From Sparassis latifolia (taxonomy: Eukaryota > Basidiomycota > Agaricomycetes > Polyporales > Sparassidaceae), in the NCBI GenBank assembly GCA_018466975.1, contig CM031559.1:496001-560000 (forward strand): a DNA stretch of 64,000 nt. Reading direction: 5' to 3'. Position 1 is the first letter of the stretch. Each line of letters starts with the position of its first letter. The translations under genes were made by a program, and so were the position numbers. Positions 46,161 through 60,717 of this stretch are shown here, piece after piece. Below the pieces are notes generated by a model. It saw nothing but the letters and a program-made list of their open reading frames with translations. It did not search any database and was not told the origin of the DNA.

Positions 46161-47492
46161 TTTGCTGAAGTCCTGAAGAACGTACGGATGGTTCGGAGTC
46201 CTGAAACTTACGGATGTTTAGAATCCACGACTGTCCCGGTATCCAGAGTTTGTTGCCGAGAGAAGCCGAGATCAACTGTACAGTTTTGAGGAAATTGCCG
46301 AACTCCTGGGAAAAGTTTAGACGTATCTCGATGAAACGATGAAACGAGTAATATTAGCTGACTACGCTATATGACTAGCTCAGGTACGTAAGATACTTAT
46401 CACGTGCTTACGTTTTGCGCGCTCCGCACTTGTGGGCTAACTCCTTGTTCCACAGCAACTTTCACAAAAACCTGTGTCTACCATATTGTCAACACAAGTA
46501 TTCTTCACATTATGATAGAGACCAACTTTCTATCTCCATGCTGTGGGAAAAGCCTATAGCCTTTTCATGCAGTTCCCCAGCCAAGCGTGACACGTTACAA
46601 TGGATTTGACGCACGTTTTCTGCTGATTTATTAAAATTTGTATCCGCCAGGAGACAATCTGGAAAATCCGGCTAAGAGGCACACCGCAGAACTTACATAT
46701 CTATGAACCAACTCAGACTTATTTCATATCGATGTTTCGTTGTTTCGTTGTATTGAACATGTTGATTCATAGAGGCGAGTATGTTGCTCTCGGGAGATCC
46801 TGAAACAGCCACTGGTCTGCAGCCTTATTCTAGAAATACAAGTAAGTCAAATTTCGCGTCCCGTGGTTGTCATCTATATCCTGCTCAATGCAATTCGGGA
46901 ATCGCAGTGCTCGCAAACGCTTGCCAAACGTCTGCTGTCTTAAGCGAGCCCCTCACATCGGTTAAGGCTGCATTTCTTTCGTGAGGTGTGGTGCCATATT
47001 GTTCACGAAATATCTGGTTTCCGAATATGCAGACTCACCCTCCCTTGTGCTATAATTGCAGGAGCATGGTTTCTACCGTACGAGAACTGAACTTTATTTG
47101 CCTGGATACTGTCACAGACTGACTTCCGCTATATTATACAAAATGCAGGTCGTCTTCATTTTGTGCAATATCGCGAAATATAGTCTTTCCACATAAGCAG
47201 GGAAACAATATCGTCATTGCGCTGCATGTTGACGCGATCCCGCATGTAGATACGTCTCATGGTCTGTCGCTCGTATTGCGGTAATTGTGTCACTAAATGT
47301 TGCAAGAGAACATCGGACAATATCTTCGGCGATGCTACCTCGCTTCTCACCCAAACGAGGAACGAACCAGACATACACATGCATTGGACCTACCTATCTC
47401 ATGGCATACACGCTGATCATACAATTGAATGTGACACGAAATGATGCGACGATTCCAACCGATTTCCCGAATGTACCTGCAGCGCACCGCTC
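46161..47492. other. Intergenic, no feature recognised
   Basis: A 1.3-kb gap between the uL14 start and the catalase stop. It contains the uL14 promoter by position. Short frames show no known motif. Confidence 0.4.
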
Positions 47493-49587
47493 TCAGGCGA
47501 ACGCCTTGAAACGGATAGCCTCCGATGCCGACGCAACCTTAAGGGGCGGGACGGTCGGCACACCAATAGCCTTCGCGATACGGTCGGCGATCTCCTGGTC
47601 GACAGCGGCGAACACGGATACTGATAACACAAAAAAGATCAACGGGACCGTTTCAGGGATGTGGGAAGGGTAAGTAAGAGAAGATCACGCACGCTGCCTC
47701 GCCTTCACTGCGGCGCTCTTTGCGTTGCCCAGGTGGACCGCGACGTTGTGCACAAAGTGCTCCCGATCCGTGTCGTTAAACACCTTCTGCCACAGTGCAC
47801 GGGGCTGCTCAAAGTCGACTGCACGTCCAGAGGACTCGTCAGTACGAACACATAACACCAGTAACACCGCACTCACGCTCGGTGATGAAGCTCAAGTCGG
47901 CGTTGGCAGCGCCGAGCCACGTCTCATGCTTGACGGTCGCGTATGGCTTGGGCTTGTAGCTGCCGTAAAAAATCGAATGAGCTGGAGCATTCGAGACCTG
48001 CATTGGAGAATCACATACGTGAGAGGCACCAGGCTGCTTTGATAGTTTGGGCGCGCCCCCTGGCTGACGAATGCCATCGCACCAGCACGCTGGAAATTTG
48101 CGACAGGCGCGATCGGCGCGTTCACGGGCAGCTGGTTGTAGTTGGTGCCGAGACGGTGCCTGCAAATAAAGTCAGTGTCTCCGGCGGCAATGAGTAAAAG
48201 TGCATTGACCTGTGGGTATCGGGGTAGGAGAAGAGACGGGACTGAAGAACGGGGTCGGCAGAGGCTTCGATACCGGGAACAAGGTGGGACGGAGAGAATG
48301 CAGCCTGTATAGTACCAATAATCAGCACCAGGTGGTCACTCAATACCTCTTGAACGCACCTGCTCGATCTCCGCGAAGTAGTTCTGGGGGTTATCATTGA
48401 GCACGAGCTTGCCGACGGGGCGAAGAGGGTAGTCCTTGTGCGACCAGATTTTAGTGAGATCAAGGATGTTGTAACGGAAGCTCTCCGCTTGTTGGGTGGT
48501 CATAGTTTGCTGCCACAGCGTCAGCACATCTCCATTCACAAGAACGTCCTTATGTGATACTCACGACGTAGACGGTCCAGGATGGGAAGTTGCCCGCCTC
48601 GATGTCCTCGAACAGACCCTGGATACCATAGTCGGGGTTGTCACCACCGAGCTTCCCCGCGACGGGCTCTGCGAGAGACTTGGCGCCGCCGTCCTTGATG
48701 AGGTGGATCTGAACGTAGACGAACTCGCCGTTCTCCTTCACGAACTTGAAGGTATGACCGGAATAGCCGTGCATACGGTGGAAGCCGTCGGGGGTTCCAC
48801 GGTCCGAGAACAGGATCATCACCTGGTGGATCGACTCCGGGTTCAGACTGAGGTAGTCCTGCAGTACCGTGTGAGCCGCCATGCATCATGATGACTAACG
48901 TAGACATGATCTACCCAAAACATGTCAGCATCCTTCAGGTGCGTCTGGGGATCACGCTTTTGCGTGTGGATGAAGTGGGGAAACTTGGCGGGATCTCTGA
49001 TGAAGAAGACGGGAGTATTGTTGAACACCCAGTCGAGGTTACCCTCGTCCGTCTTGATCTTGATGGCAAAGCCTGAATTGGAGCATTAGACAGGACAAGC
49101 AGTTACAACGACAACACAGCCTACCGCGGGGATCACGCGCAGTGTCGGCGGACCCGGATTCACCACCTACGGTGGAGAAACGAACGGTAGCCCTAGCCTT
49201 GTTACCAACCTTCTTGAAGATTGACGCGCAGGTCAGGTCGGTGATGTCGTGCGTCACCTCGAAGTAACCGTGAGCACCAGCACCCTTGGCATGGACAACA
49301 CGCTCTGCCCACAATAGTAAGAACTGAAGAACATGGTAGTCTGACAGGAGTCACATACCGGGAATACGCTCGCGATCGAAGTGGGCGAGCAGGTCAATGT
49401 GGTGGAAGTCTACGAGACATGCGATCAGCTTTTGTATCTCGGAGAATATCCCGACGAGCGTACCCTGCAGCAACAGGGGGCCGAGCCCGCCAATACGCTC
49501 AGCCGCGTAAGGTTCACCCACTGGCGCACCAGTGGAGGTCGTATAAACTGCTCCGTCACGAGAATTAAAAACCTGCTGGGAAGGCAT
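47493..49587 (-). CDS. Catalase, haem monofunctional
   Basis: Decomposes hydrogen peroxide to water and oxygen. Minus-strand gene with many short introns; ATG 49587-49585 starts [20 protein letters not shown], stop at 47493. Visible: the [20 protein letters not shown] region, the distal His in [34 protein letters not shown], the active-site Asn region [39 protein letters not shown], and the proximal haem-ligand loop [14 protein letters not shown], where Tyr binds iron. The C-terminal exons ([12 protein letters not shown], then [12 protein letters not shown]) are also present. The end FKAFA lacks an obvious peroxisomal SKL signal, so a cytosolic location is likely. This is a small-subunit type without the C-terminal flavodoxin-like extension. 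Confidence 0.95.
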
Positions 49588-51607
49588 TGCAATGGTCGCG
49601 CGTCGAGATGGATAGATACTAATCCTGCGCAAGTGAGGAAGAGGTGAGGAAGAGGTGTGAGCGAGATACGATGGCTATTTGTAGTCTGCGTACTTTCGGG
49701 CGCAGAACCGTGCTTCTTGCTTCACCTTCCGACGGTCAGCAGATCACGACGAGGTCACGAACGATGTCTTGTGGAACGCACCACGGATTTACTAACGAGC
49801 GTGACTTAGGACGTTCTACACGTGACGGTGATTCATCTGTTCAGATGATCGAGAACTGCTTGAAGGACTCCGTCTTCCCCATCCTCGATTCGTGGAAGCC
49901 CGACATTGCGGTTCCACTATGCCTGCTATCACGTATGGCAATGATTTCACCTAGAAAGAAGGCACGCTTGTCAAGCGAGTGAAATTCATCCAGTCCTGTG
50001 GTAATCGTTCTCGCGCCGTTGCACACGAAGTAATGATGGTCTGGATATGAGCCAATGCAGTTACCCCGTGCATAATCAGGCAGTGATTTTCTCGTCCTGG
50101 TAAGTTTCGCGTCGCAGCACAAGTCCCGAAGTCCGCTAAGCATTGCATGGGCGATCGAAGAAAGATTGTGACACGGAAACTGGAGCAAGAAGAGGAAACA
50201 CTCTTCTGTTCAATGCACGAGCTGCGTGTCTCGATCTCGGTGAGAATCCAGCTGACTCTCGGGTGGATCTAGCCATCTTATCAGCAATACGCAAGCGTAC
50301 GACAGCTGTGTCGCGATTACTGATGAAAGGGGGTCGAAAGGTCATGCGATGCGTGAAACGGAGAACCCACGAAAGTGGACCACGCACCGGGTTCCGCAAC
50401 TGTGAACTCTCAGAAAGTCGTGCTTAGCAGGTCACTTGGTAATCGATCATTCGCTATTGGTGACAGCACGTCGGAGCAGCCCCCTGAAGCTTGAAACAAT
50501 TCACTTGCCATTGTGATCGAATGTCGAGGCGCTAGAAAGTGACACGTGCAGTACACCACTCACCAACACCTACGTCAGCCGTCTCTCAAATACTCGTCGA
50601 GTGACTACCCTCTTCTCGGTATTCTTGATTGGAATCGTGCGCCGAGGGGGTTCAGATTGTAGCAACGTGTTTGCGATACCGCGCAGAAAACAATATGCGA
50701 AGTACGCAGATGTGAAGTAACATCTAGCGGCCCGAAGATTGTGAGAACGGAGAAAACAAAGCAATAAATGGTTCTCTTCGTAGTTCCGTACCCACGACGT
50801 CAAATTGCCTGCGATGCCACTAAACGCGTTCGTTGGAAATAAAGGTATTATTTGCACGATCACAGAGAAGGGTCAACAGAGCCGCTGAGTGCAAGAACTC
50901 GAAAAGCTACAATATTTTTAGCCTCATCATCAAGGTGAGGAAAGGACTGCCTCCTGCCTCACAATAGACGTCGGACTTCGACATCTCGCGATAGACCGAC
51001 TCTTCGCACTGTTATTCTCATGACGACGACCGACAAACCGAAGCTCACCTCGACAGAATGCTCATATATACCTACTCCTCATCGAACCGCAAGCACAGGG
51101 AAAACAGACTCTAGCGCTGGTGAGCAACAGATTGTCTTCGGAGATCCTTACTGCTCTGAGAAAGGGTCTCTGGACCAAGTGTATGAAAACGCTTGTGTGA
51201 TTTGTAAACAACATTCAGGATTCGTGCGGTATTATATATCGAACGAGCAGTCGTACACTGTTAAGAAGTGCAATGGGATGTTGCTTCAGATCAACAATTT
51301 TCATACGATGATCAAGTACACACCAGAGATTATTTAAATCGCTTCGTTCGCCGACACTAAACTCGCTATATCCACAACAACAGCCTGAGATCCCTGAGAA
51401 TATCGGCGGTCGAGAGCAACATTGGCAGGAGTCGTCAGATAAGTAGTGGTTGTTGAGGCTTCGGCTTTCGGAGTTCGAACCGTGACTTCTCAGTACACAT
51501 TAATTAAGTTTGTTTATTTAATCGACATGATTTACGTTATCAGCCTAAATCCCTGCACAAACTTGTTCTTCCCGTCTACTGCTTATTTTCTTTACATTCT
51601 GGCAGTC
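49588..51607. other. Intergenic, no gene recognised
   Basis: Two kb between divergent genes (catalase minus, MTR4 plus), so both promoters lie here. Several frames of 60-115 codons occur on both strands, but none has a recognisable motif, signal peptide or plausible exon chain. Confidence 0.4.
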
Positions 51608-54600
51608 ATGAGCTCAAACGATCTCTTCTCTTTTTTGGATGAGGCTCCAGCGGAGACTATAAGCGACATCGATGGCGACGCGGTCATGCGAGATGTTACA
51701 CAGGCTGAAACCTCGAGAAAACGAAAAGCTGGATCTCCCCGAGCTGCGAACGGCGCTGGTCTTTCTCCTGCTGCCGACGAGGCTGGTCCCTCTGTACCAA
51801 AAAAGCAACGTGTAGCATTATCGCAACCGTTAGTGGTGGATGAAGTCGAAATTGAGGCCAAGCGGGAGGTTGCCGCCAGCGCTGGCCTCGAAAGTGCCGT
51901 CGATGCAGGTTCTCGATTGGAATTGCGACATCGCGTACGTGGTTTGTTATTTCATTCGTGCACCTGTCTGATGTGGATTAGGTACGGCACCAAGTTGCGG
52001 TACCGCCAGGGTACGATTACATACCCATCGCGAAACACGTTCCGCCTGCGAAACCTGTTCGAGAGTACAAATTTACTCTCGATCCTTTCCAGCAAGTATC
52101 TGTATCTGCTATTGAACGGAATGAGAGTGTGCTTGTATCTGCACATACAAGTGCAGGAAAGACAGTCGTAGCCGAGTATGCCATCGCTCAGTGCTTACAG
52201 AACAAACAGCGTGTAATATACACAAGTCCCATCAAGGCCAGTAGTTAGACTCTTACCCTTGAGACGCGAATCACAGAACAATGTTGTATAGGCTCTGAGC
52301 AATCAGAAGTATCGTGAGATGGAGGCAGAGTTTGGCGATGTCGGTCTTATGACAGGGGATGTCACCATAAGACCTACTGCAACATGTCTGGTCATGACAA
52401 CTGAAGTACGCGTTCGCCGGTCGTCATCCACCATATCTATACCACGTATAATAATGAACTTCGTGTTTGGCAGATTCTGCGTTCGATGCTTTACCGCGGT
52501 TCTGAAATCATGCGTGAAGTCGCATGGGTCATCTTCGACGAAATCCACTACATGCGAGACAAGGAGCGCGGAGTCGTTTGGGAAGAGACCATCATCCTCC
52601 TTCCGCACACCGTACGCTACGTTTTCCTGTCTGCAACGATACCCAATGCCATGCAATTCGCCGAGTGGATATGCAAATCGCATGATCAACCTTGTCATGT
52701 CGTCTACACCGACTTTCGACCCACCCCTCTACAACATTATTTGTTTCCTGCGGGAGGCGAAGGCATTTATCTGGTCGTCAACGAGAAGGGCGAATTCCGG
52801 GAAGACAACTTCAGCACGGCAATGGGCATGCTTCAGGAGAAGATGGGCGATGACCCTGCTGACCCGAAAGCTGGGAAGGGAAGGAAAGGAAAATCGAAGA
52901 AGGGGGGCGAAAAAAAGGGTGAGCGGCTTTATACATCGAAGACAACGCGGCCGGACATACTCATACTATGCAGGCAGTTCGGATATCCAAAAGATAGTCA
53001 AGATGATCATGCGGAAAAACTACAACCCTGTCATCATCTTCTCTTTCAGCAAGCGTGAATGCGAAGCCTTGGCATTGCAAATGTCCAAGCTCGAGTTCAA
53101 CTCTACTGACGAGCAGGATAATGTGGAGAAAGTCTTCGTCAATGCCATGGACATTCTCTCTCCAGAAGACCGCCAACTTCCTCAAATCACAAATCTTCTC
53201 CCACTCCTAAAACGCGGCATCGGTATACATCATGGTGGCCTTCTACCCATCCTAAAGGAGGTTATCGAAATCCTCTTCCAAGACGGACTCATCAAGGTCC
53301 TCTTCGCCACCGAGACGTTCTCGATTGGTCTGAACATGCCCGCCAAGACGGTGGTATTTACCGCTGCACGCAAGTTTGACGGACGCGATTTCCGTGACCT
53401 TTCTTCGGGTGAATACATCCAGATGTCTGGGCGTGCGGGTCGGCGGGGTCTTGATGAACGTGGTATTGTGATCATGATGTGCGACGAAAAGCTCGAGCCA
53501 ACTTCCGCGAAGCAGATGATCAAGGGTGAAGCAGATCGCCTGGACTCCGCGTTCCACCTAGGATACAACATGATCCTCAATCTTATAAAGGTCGAAGGAA
53601 TCAGTCCCGAGTACATGTTGGAACGTTGCTTCTACCAATTTCAAAGTAGTACTGGGATTCCACTGATGGAAGATGGTGCGCTAAAACATCTTATATCTTG
53701 CTGCTCCCTATTTGATGCCATGTTCACAGAGTTACAGCGTGAGGAAGAAAGGAAGAAATCGATTGTCATCCCCAATGAGGAGCTAGTGGCGGAATACTAC
53801 GAGTTCCGACAGCAGCTCGATCAGATGGCTGCTGATTTCAAAGACGTGATCACACACCCCAACTACAGCCTTCCGTTCTTGCAATCCGGACGACTGGTCA
53901 AAGTGAAGCACCAGAAGCTGGATTTTGGATGGGGCGCTATCGTCAACTACCAGAAGCGTGTACCACCAAAGGTGTGATAGCAGTGTCACTAATTCAGGTC
54001 ATTTGCAACTCACTGGTGTCCATGCAGAATGCGCCACCTCTTAGCGAAGATATTCCACCGCACCAGCAGTATGTTGTAGACGTTTTGCTCAATTGCAATT
54101 CTGGATCGACACTATCAAAGGACCGGAACATATCAACACCCACGCCGGGTGGTGTGCAGCCTTGTGCTTCGGGCGCGAATGGCGAGCCTATGGTGTTACC
54201 AGTCTTGCTTTCGACTGTCAATGCTATAAGTCGCCTACGAATTTCTATGCCCAAGGACTTGCGGTCACTGCAGGCACGGGAGACTGTTTGGAAGAGCGTG
54301 CAGGAGGTGCAGCGTCGGTTCCCTAAGGGAATCGCATTACTTGATCCAATTCAGGACATGGAGGTCAAGGACGATAAATTCCAAGCCCTTGTTAAGGTGA
54401 GTGAACCCCCCCTTTCCCATCCTGCGCGCTTACATCAATGATTCTTGGCAGAAAATTGATATGATGGAGGGTAAGCTGTTCTCCAGTCCTCTGCACACAG
54501 ACCCGCGCCTCCCAGAGCTCTACTCGCTGTATGCTCAAAAGCAGGAGTGCCAGACGCGCATCCGGGAGCTCAAGAAGCGAATACAAGCAACAAACGATGT

Positions 54601-55321
54601 GCTACAGATGGAAGAACTGAAGTGCCGCAAACGGATCCTGCGGCGACTTGGATTTACTACATCTGCCGACATCGTCGACATGAAGGGCCGTGTTGCGTGT
54701 GAGATCAGCACAGGCGACGAGCTGTTACTGACGGAGCTGATCTTCAATGGCGCATTCAACACGCTGTCACCCGAGCAGTGCGCGGGGCTGCTCAGTTGCT
54801 TCGTATTCGCTGAGAAGGTATGTACAATTTTATAACATAGTCTTACTGCGTTATTCTGACGACGCAACACCCCAGAGTGAACAAGTCATTAAGCTGAAGG
54901 AGGAACTGGCGGCACCTTTACGTGTAATGCAAGAGATTGCCAGACGGATAGCTAAAGTCTCTAAGGAGTCGAAGCTCGCCATCGACGAGGAGGAGTATGT
55001 TAAATCCTTCAAGGTCGAACTCATGGATGCCGTTGTACAGTGGTGCCGAGGCGCATCCTTCTCCGACATCTGCAAGGTGGGTAGTGCACATGATCTCTTG
55101 CTCTCACCTGTGCTCACATTGAAATTTGTCTCTAGCTCACTGATCAGTTTGAGGGAAATCTTATCCGAGTTTTCCGGCGGCTGCAAGAACTGCTACGCCA
55201 GATGAACCAAGCAGCAAAGGTCATCGGGAACACCGAGCTGGAAGAAAAATTCGAGAAGGCTTCTGAGATGCTCGAACGACCGAACTCCGTCATCTTCTGC
55301 TCTTCACTATACATAACCTAG
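51608..55321 (+). CDS. MTR4: MTR4-type exosome RNA helicase
   Basis: Ski2-like DExH RNA helicase that feeds RNA to the nuclear exosome, as part of TRAMP. ATG 51608 starts [14 protein letters not shown]; stop TAG 55319-55321. A Lys/Ala-rich N-terminus is followed by the helicase start [18 protein letters not shown], Walker [15 protein letters not shown] (about 52140), motif Ia/Ib with [13 protein letters not shown] box FDEIHYMRD (about 52535), [10 protein letters not shown], then [39 protein letters not shown] and MSGRAGRRG (about 53425). The arch/KOW insert and C-terminal helical bundle follow, ending [11 protein letters not shown], as expected for MTR4. About nine introns; no damage seen. 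Confidence 0.95.
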
Positions 55322-55548
55322 ATTGCTTGATTGATGTAGATTTGGTATCCTGTGTCACGGCCGTATGAAACTTAATGATTTCGGTACCAATTGATACATC
55401 AAACCCAAGAGAATAGAAGAAAGAAGGTTATTGTCCAATACAACCCTTATTATGGTAGTGAGAATACGACGGGATCGATGTTTAACATGATCCATCGTCA
55501 GTCCATACGCCAGCTGAATTGCGTTTGGATAAATGAGCCGTCATGGTG

Positions 55549-58041
55549 CTATTGAAAGTAATTCTCACCTGATCCGCCTGGGGTATCTCCTGAAGTCCAC
55601 CACTTCGCAGTCCAGAGATCGCCATCTGGAGGGACAAATTCATTTAGTAACTTCCAGTGCTTTCTCAGAAGACTAGCTTACTGTATGTCGCTTCCATTCC
55701 ACCCGTGTAGGTTGCCTAAGCGATGACGTTCTTCAGTATACACATGGTGAGATTCAACAAGGCGACTTACAGCAGCCGCCCAGGCGCTGATGCCGTTGCA
55801 CTGGGAATTAGAAGTGATGGTGGGAGAAGCCGTTGTGGACGTGGGAGTGCCAGTCGTCGCGCTAGAAGTCGGGGCAGAGGATACTGAGCTCGAGCCCATG
55901 TTGTTCGCGATGTTATCCCACTCGCTGTCAGGGTAACTGGAGAAAGAAAAAGTACTTCAGTCACGAGGTCAGATGAAGTAAGATGTGCGACTCACTCGAT
56001 GTGGTTCTAGGAGAGATTGGTTTCAGTGCCTGTAAGGGAGGAACTGCCACAACAACTTACCAGCGTTTGATCGAGCGTTCCGTATACTTGAGAAGTTGTG
56101 TAAACGAGCGACTCGCTTCCAACCTTGTCGGTCGACAACTACGCCATAAGCACTCATCAATTTCATCGTCAAAGTTAAGATTTTGTCTGAACACCTACAT
56201 CCCAGAACATGGACCCAGCAAATCCATTGTTAATGACGTACTGGGCTTTGACAGTGGCGATGCTGGGGGTATCATAAGATACCAACTCGGCCTTACTCGA
56301 ATCATAGGAGTAGCTTGTCACGTCAGTGTAATTTTCGAACACCTATCACGGGCCAAGATGAGTCAAGGTAATCTGGAGCGAATTATACGACGAACAGAAG
56401 CTCCCGAGAGGGGAAGGTCGCTGTAAGAGTAAATCCCTGCTTGTATAGTACCTGGACCAATCTGACAAGGGTATGAGTGACAAACAAACGAATTTCCAGC
56501 TGGAACCTACACCACTGTAGGGAGCTCCAATCCCGGTTGTATCCTCAAAAGCTCGCCCGTATAGCGGTACACCTGCAAGTACATGCTGTTAGCTGGACAT
56601 GTTGATTCAGTCAGGGTCACGTACCCATAGTCATCTTGCTCGGTGTAGCACCGTTCTCGACATACCACGACAACGCCCTGTAAGTCGAAACGTTTGTGCG
56701 AATACCATCGTACAAGTTGGCTTATAGACAGAGCATTTGTATGCTGACGAAAACAAATTTGCAAGGTCATACCTTGGTTATCGGTCTTGAGTCGTCCTTC
56801 AGTAAGTGATATGATGATTATGTAGCTAGATTCAACTCACCCAATTCAACCAGGAGCCGGCATAGTCATACGCCTGATGCTGCCATCAGCAGAGATACAA
56901 TACCGATGTACAATGCGGCATACCATCAAGTTCCAATAGGTCAACGCAGCATCCATCTGTGGAACTGGGAGATACTCGTAGTTCTGCCAACCAGCAGGCA
57001 TAGCGGCCTTTTAAGGGGACATGTTAGAGTCTACCGCTTTGTCCATAATACGGTCGAATACTGACAGTGATTTGATAAGGGACAGTGTCTCCCTTAGAAG
57101 TCGCGAGCTGATCGAACGCGGTCCTCAGCTCGGTCAAGAGGTCTGCGAAGCCCTGCGCGAGGGCCGGGGTATTCGGATACTCGAAATCGAGATCAACTCC
57201 ATCCAAACCGAAGTTTTCGACGAAGCTGACGGCGCTGGTAGTAAATGCGGAACGCAGACTCGAGTTAGTGACAAATGCGAAGTGTCCGTCTTGCGAATAG
57301 GTGTAGCCACCAATTGACAGCAGAACTTTCAGGTTCCTACAGAGCTAGTCAATATTGGGCCAAACCACTAACGCGGAGACGAGGAACAGGTACCTGTTTG
57401 CCAATTTTAGCAGATACATCTGGAAGATTGGTTCTCAGATATGCTGTTGTCGAAGAAATAATAGATACGTACCTGTTTCAGACAGCCGAACAGATTGTTT
57501 CCGGGCTGGCTCCATGAGTCTCCAGGGAAGTGTTTCTAGATGCAATCAGTTAATCACTTGCAAAGTGAAACATATGTGCTTATCTCCATACCTGTTCGTC
57601 CGCATACGTATCAGTGAGTGCGATGATACCTGTGTCTGGAGACACATCCGCGAAAGCATAGAGAATGTGAGTGAGATCAGACGGCGTGATGTTGGTTGGC
57701 TCTGTGAGGCAGATAAATTCAGCGAAGCCTGAAAATGCGACAGTAAATCTATCTCACGGAAGTTAGCTCCGTAGATGCCCCTACACACAGACAAAAATTA
57801 ACATCGATGCCGACTTGTATGGAGGGTCATACCAGTTCGTGAAGTAGGCAGCTTGGACATAACCAGTCCCTGCACGCTTGTGAATAGCCTGAGGGAATGG
57901 ATTGCCTGTGGGATATATGCGGACGGGATCCATGTAGTCCGCAGGCCGCTGCATCACCTCAGTCGCCCTGACAGCAACGAGAGATGTAAACGCCACGACG
58001 GCTGAGACAACAGCACGACCGAGAGTCATAGAGGGCAGCAT
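55549..58041 (-). CDS. Secreted GH18 chitinase with CBM5
   Basis: Extracellular endo-acting chitinase. ATG 58041-58039 starts a signal peptide ([20 protein letters not shown]). After a short linker the catalytic barrel begins ([21 protein letters not shown]). The GH18 signature [10 protein letters not shown] lies about 57200, with the catalytic Glu last in DxDx[17 protein letters not shown] and the barrel end follow in later exons. A Ser/Thr-rich linker ([20 protein letters not shown], about 55850) leads to a C-terminal chitin-binding module of CBM5/12 type ([10 protein letters not shown], then [16 protein letters not shown]); stop TAG 55549-55551. There are many introns of about 55 bp. Likely role: fungal wall turnover or use of chitin. 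Confidence 0.92.
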
Positions 58042-60717
58042 GAAAAGCAGATAGACGCGATGAGACGAGGTCAATGGAAGACGGGAAAGCGCAATGTGCA
58101 GGTCTGAAGCCCACCTTTCCTGGCAGCGATCCTTTTGTACCTCCCATTCGATTGTCATTCAAATACTCCGGTAGGGATTGATCTGCTGCAGAAGGGAGTG
58201 AGACCGCCAGTACTGTATGACCATTTCGACCGAAGGACAATATGGGAACCTGCCTTACAGAGATACGGAGCATGCGACTGCCTCCGTTGCGCTGATCGTG
58301 GGCAGGCTTGAGGCATATGGAGATCCTGATAAACGCAACCTTGATTCTCGAAGCTGACGCTCGAAGACCGATAATCAAATCTCGACGTGACAATATGGCC
58401 AGTCAGGCGAACAGTAGGCGATGCCAGGACGAACATACTGAAAGAGAAGTGTTTCCGGACCTCCAAGCATGCAGACATAAATAAACGGGCGTCCCTTACG
58501 TCCGAGAAAACATCGAGGAAGTAGCCATTGATAAACCAAAGTAGCCACAAATGTCTGAGAGGCTAGTGCTGCTGGGAAAGCTTATGGAAACCGCCAAGCG
58601 CCAATAACATAAATGATATTAAGAGCGCAAGTGACTCAAGATGTCGTCCAGGGACTTGGTCGCGGAGACAGGCTGAGTGGCACGAACACCAAGATCAGCC
58701 ATATGGTGAGCAGATCCGGGAAGTCAATTGAGTTATTATTACTTGAGGTACGCCGCCATCGCTCCTGAGTATCCTGAAAAAGATTGTTCAGTCCCGCAAG
58801 ATGCATACGATAGCGCTGGGAAACCTGAACCCTGCGGACTAGTCTTTCAGCGTAAATCCTTCACCTGTATCGGCATCATCTGTAATTTCATGAGTTCATT
58901 CGAGAAAGTTGAGAGACGCACGAACATGGGTTACGTCCATATCGCGTAGAAGAATACCCAAGGGCTGCCTTCAGTTTCGCCCGTGTGAATCATGCGTGAG
59001 TTCCTCGAGAAGTCTGATTCACCGATATACAACCCATTATCAGAGATAGTTCATTGGGCATGGAAGTAACTCACGCAAAAAAAGAAGACAACGATGGTCA
59101 TCCCAGATGAGGAACAACGTGGTCGTGCGACTGCACGTACCTTATTCTCGTGCTGTTCCGTGTTATCTCTTGATGTTTATCTATGATAGGAACCAGAACA
59201 TGCACACTAACCACAGAAAAGGCCCACGTCCGAGCAGAGCAATCAAAGACCGGTAGATGACAGAACATGTCACTTCAGTACCGAATCGCTGGAGCCTGGC
59301 TTAGGAGCGGGCAATGATACAGTGAAGCGCAGTGAGAGTGAGAACAACCACAATCACGTGCTTGGTAAGCCCTCTGAGATTCTGACCTTGCAAGTGCGTT
59401 GACCCATATGGTAGCGTTTGTCAAAGTTCCACGCCGATGTAATGTGAGACTTATACTCCCTCCCCATACCTAATTTCGCGATTAACCTGTTCGCACAAGC
59501 CACTGTACCCATCTGAGCCGAGCGAGTGAATCATAAAACAGTTGTGTCCGCAACCTCTGTTACCCACATTTTGTGGAATAGTAGGTGTTCTTTTCCGAAT
59601 GCCTGTACGTACCTACTAAGCATAACTTTGTGGAACCCCAGAGCACCAGTCGTTCGCAGCACAGATATCTATAAGGGGTATGCCACCTTCCGGATTTGGT
59701 TTACTAGGATCGTTTTATCAGGAGGAAAGTTGTAGTCTCCGTTGGGAATATTTCAGAAAAAATATATAGATGTATATAGTTTTTACTGAAATTATTTCTC
59801 TTCTCGGTTTCACTGTGTTCCCCGGAGCTTGCTGAGATACGGGTGTCATGCTCGGCTCGGCCGTGCAGCATCGCAGTGGTACCTTCACAGTGCTGTCATT
59901 CGATCTCTGAGAGAGCGATACACCAGAAAGCAAGCACTCTTTTTTCCTTGCCGCGTAATATGGCGCAGTAGTCACAAGAGAAGGCTCGACGAAGAGTAGC
60001 GGTGATTCCGATCATCTAGCTCAATTGTCCTTCAGATTTGCCAAGAATTCGCAGAGGAGCGTAGGAGCATGCCATCTTCGCAGATGCTCGGAACTTTCCC
60101 TAGACATTCCTCTGCAAGCCCCACTGGATACAACGACAGCGTGTTTCCACCGCATGAACATAAACACGATGTGATGCACCCCGATTGTGAACATAGGTAA
60201 CAGCACATTGGCATTAGATAAAAACGGCAAATGCAGACGACGAGCGAGATAAGCGCAGACATAGAGTAAGTATGCAGTAGACGAACAAACGACAACAGGG
60301 ACGTATACGAGCAAGGGGACGAGATGCAGTGGATAAAGCTGGTGGACGCGCGGTTGCAAATACGAGATGCGAGGACGACTGAACGGAAGGGTATGTGGGG
60401 GAAGGAAGAGGAAGATGGAGTCCGACCATGCGCTCGAGCCCGTATTAGGATATTCTTGAAATTCTTTTGTCTTGCGAGCACATAGCACGTCGACAGTCTA
60501 AGCGCTCGGTGTGAAGTGCGCAGAGCGAACGGGGTAATCTTGTAGGGTGCACCAATAATACAACGGCACTTCAGCCTGTACAACATAAACCGAGACCGTG
60601 ACGCCAGTCAGACCAAACACGTCACGTGACGTATACCACACACCTCGCCATCCCTTCCAGTTCCCCTACGATCCGTCACCGACCTCGCATAACGCAAACA
60701 TCGCCTCCAAAACCCCA
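58042..60717. other. Intergenic, no gene recognised
   Basis: 2.7 kb between the chitinase start and the 3' end of the SPG1-type gene. It includes the chitinase promoter. A minus-strand frame of 184 codons at 60032-60586 lies just downstream of the GTPase gene, is Cys/Ser-rich and resembles nothing I know; it may be 3' UTR or chance. Confidence 0.4.

Noticed and set aside
50570..51337. Short frames between catalase and MTR4 as small genes
   Set aside because: They lack recognisable domains, signal peptides or credible splice sites, and occur on both strands at similar density.
60021..60586. Minus-strand frames of 155 and 184 codons
   Set aside because: They overlap each other in different frames, directly downstream of the SPG1-type gene, with no motif or exon chain. 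3' UTR or chance is more likely.
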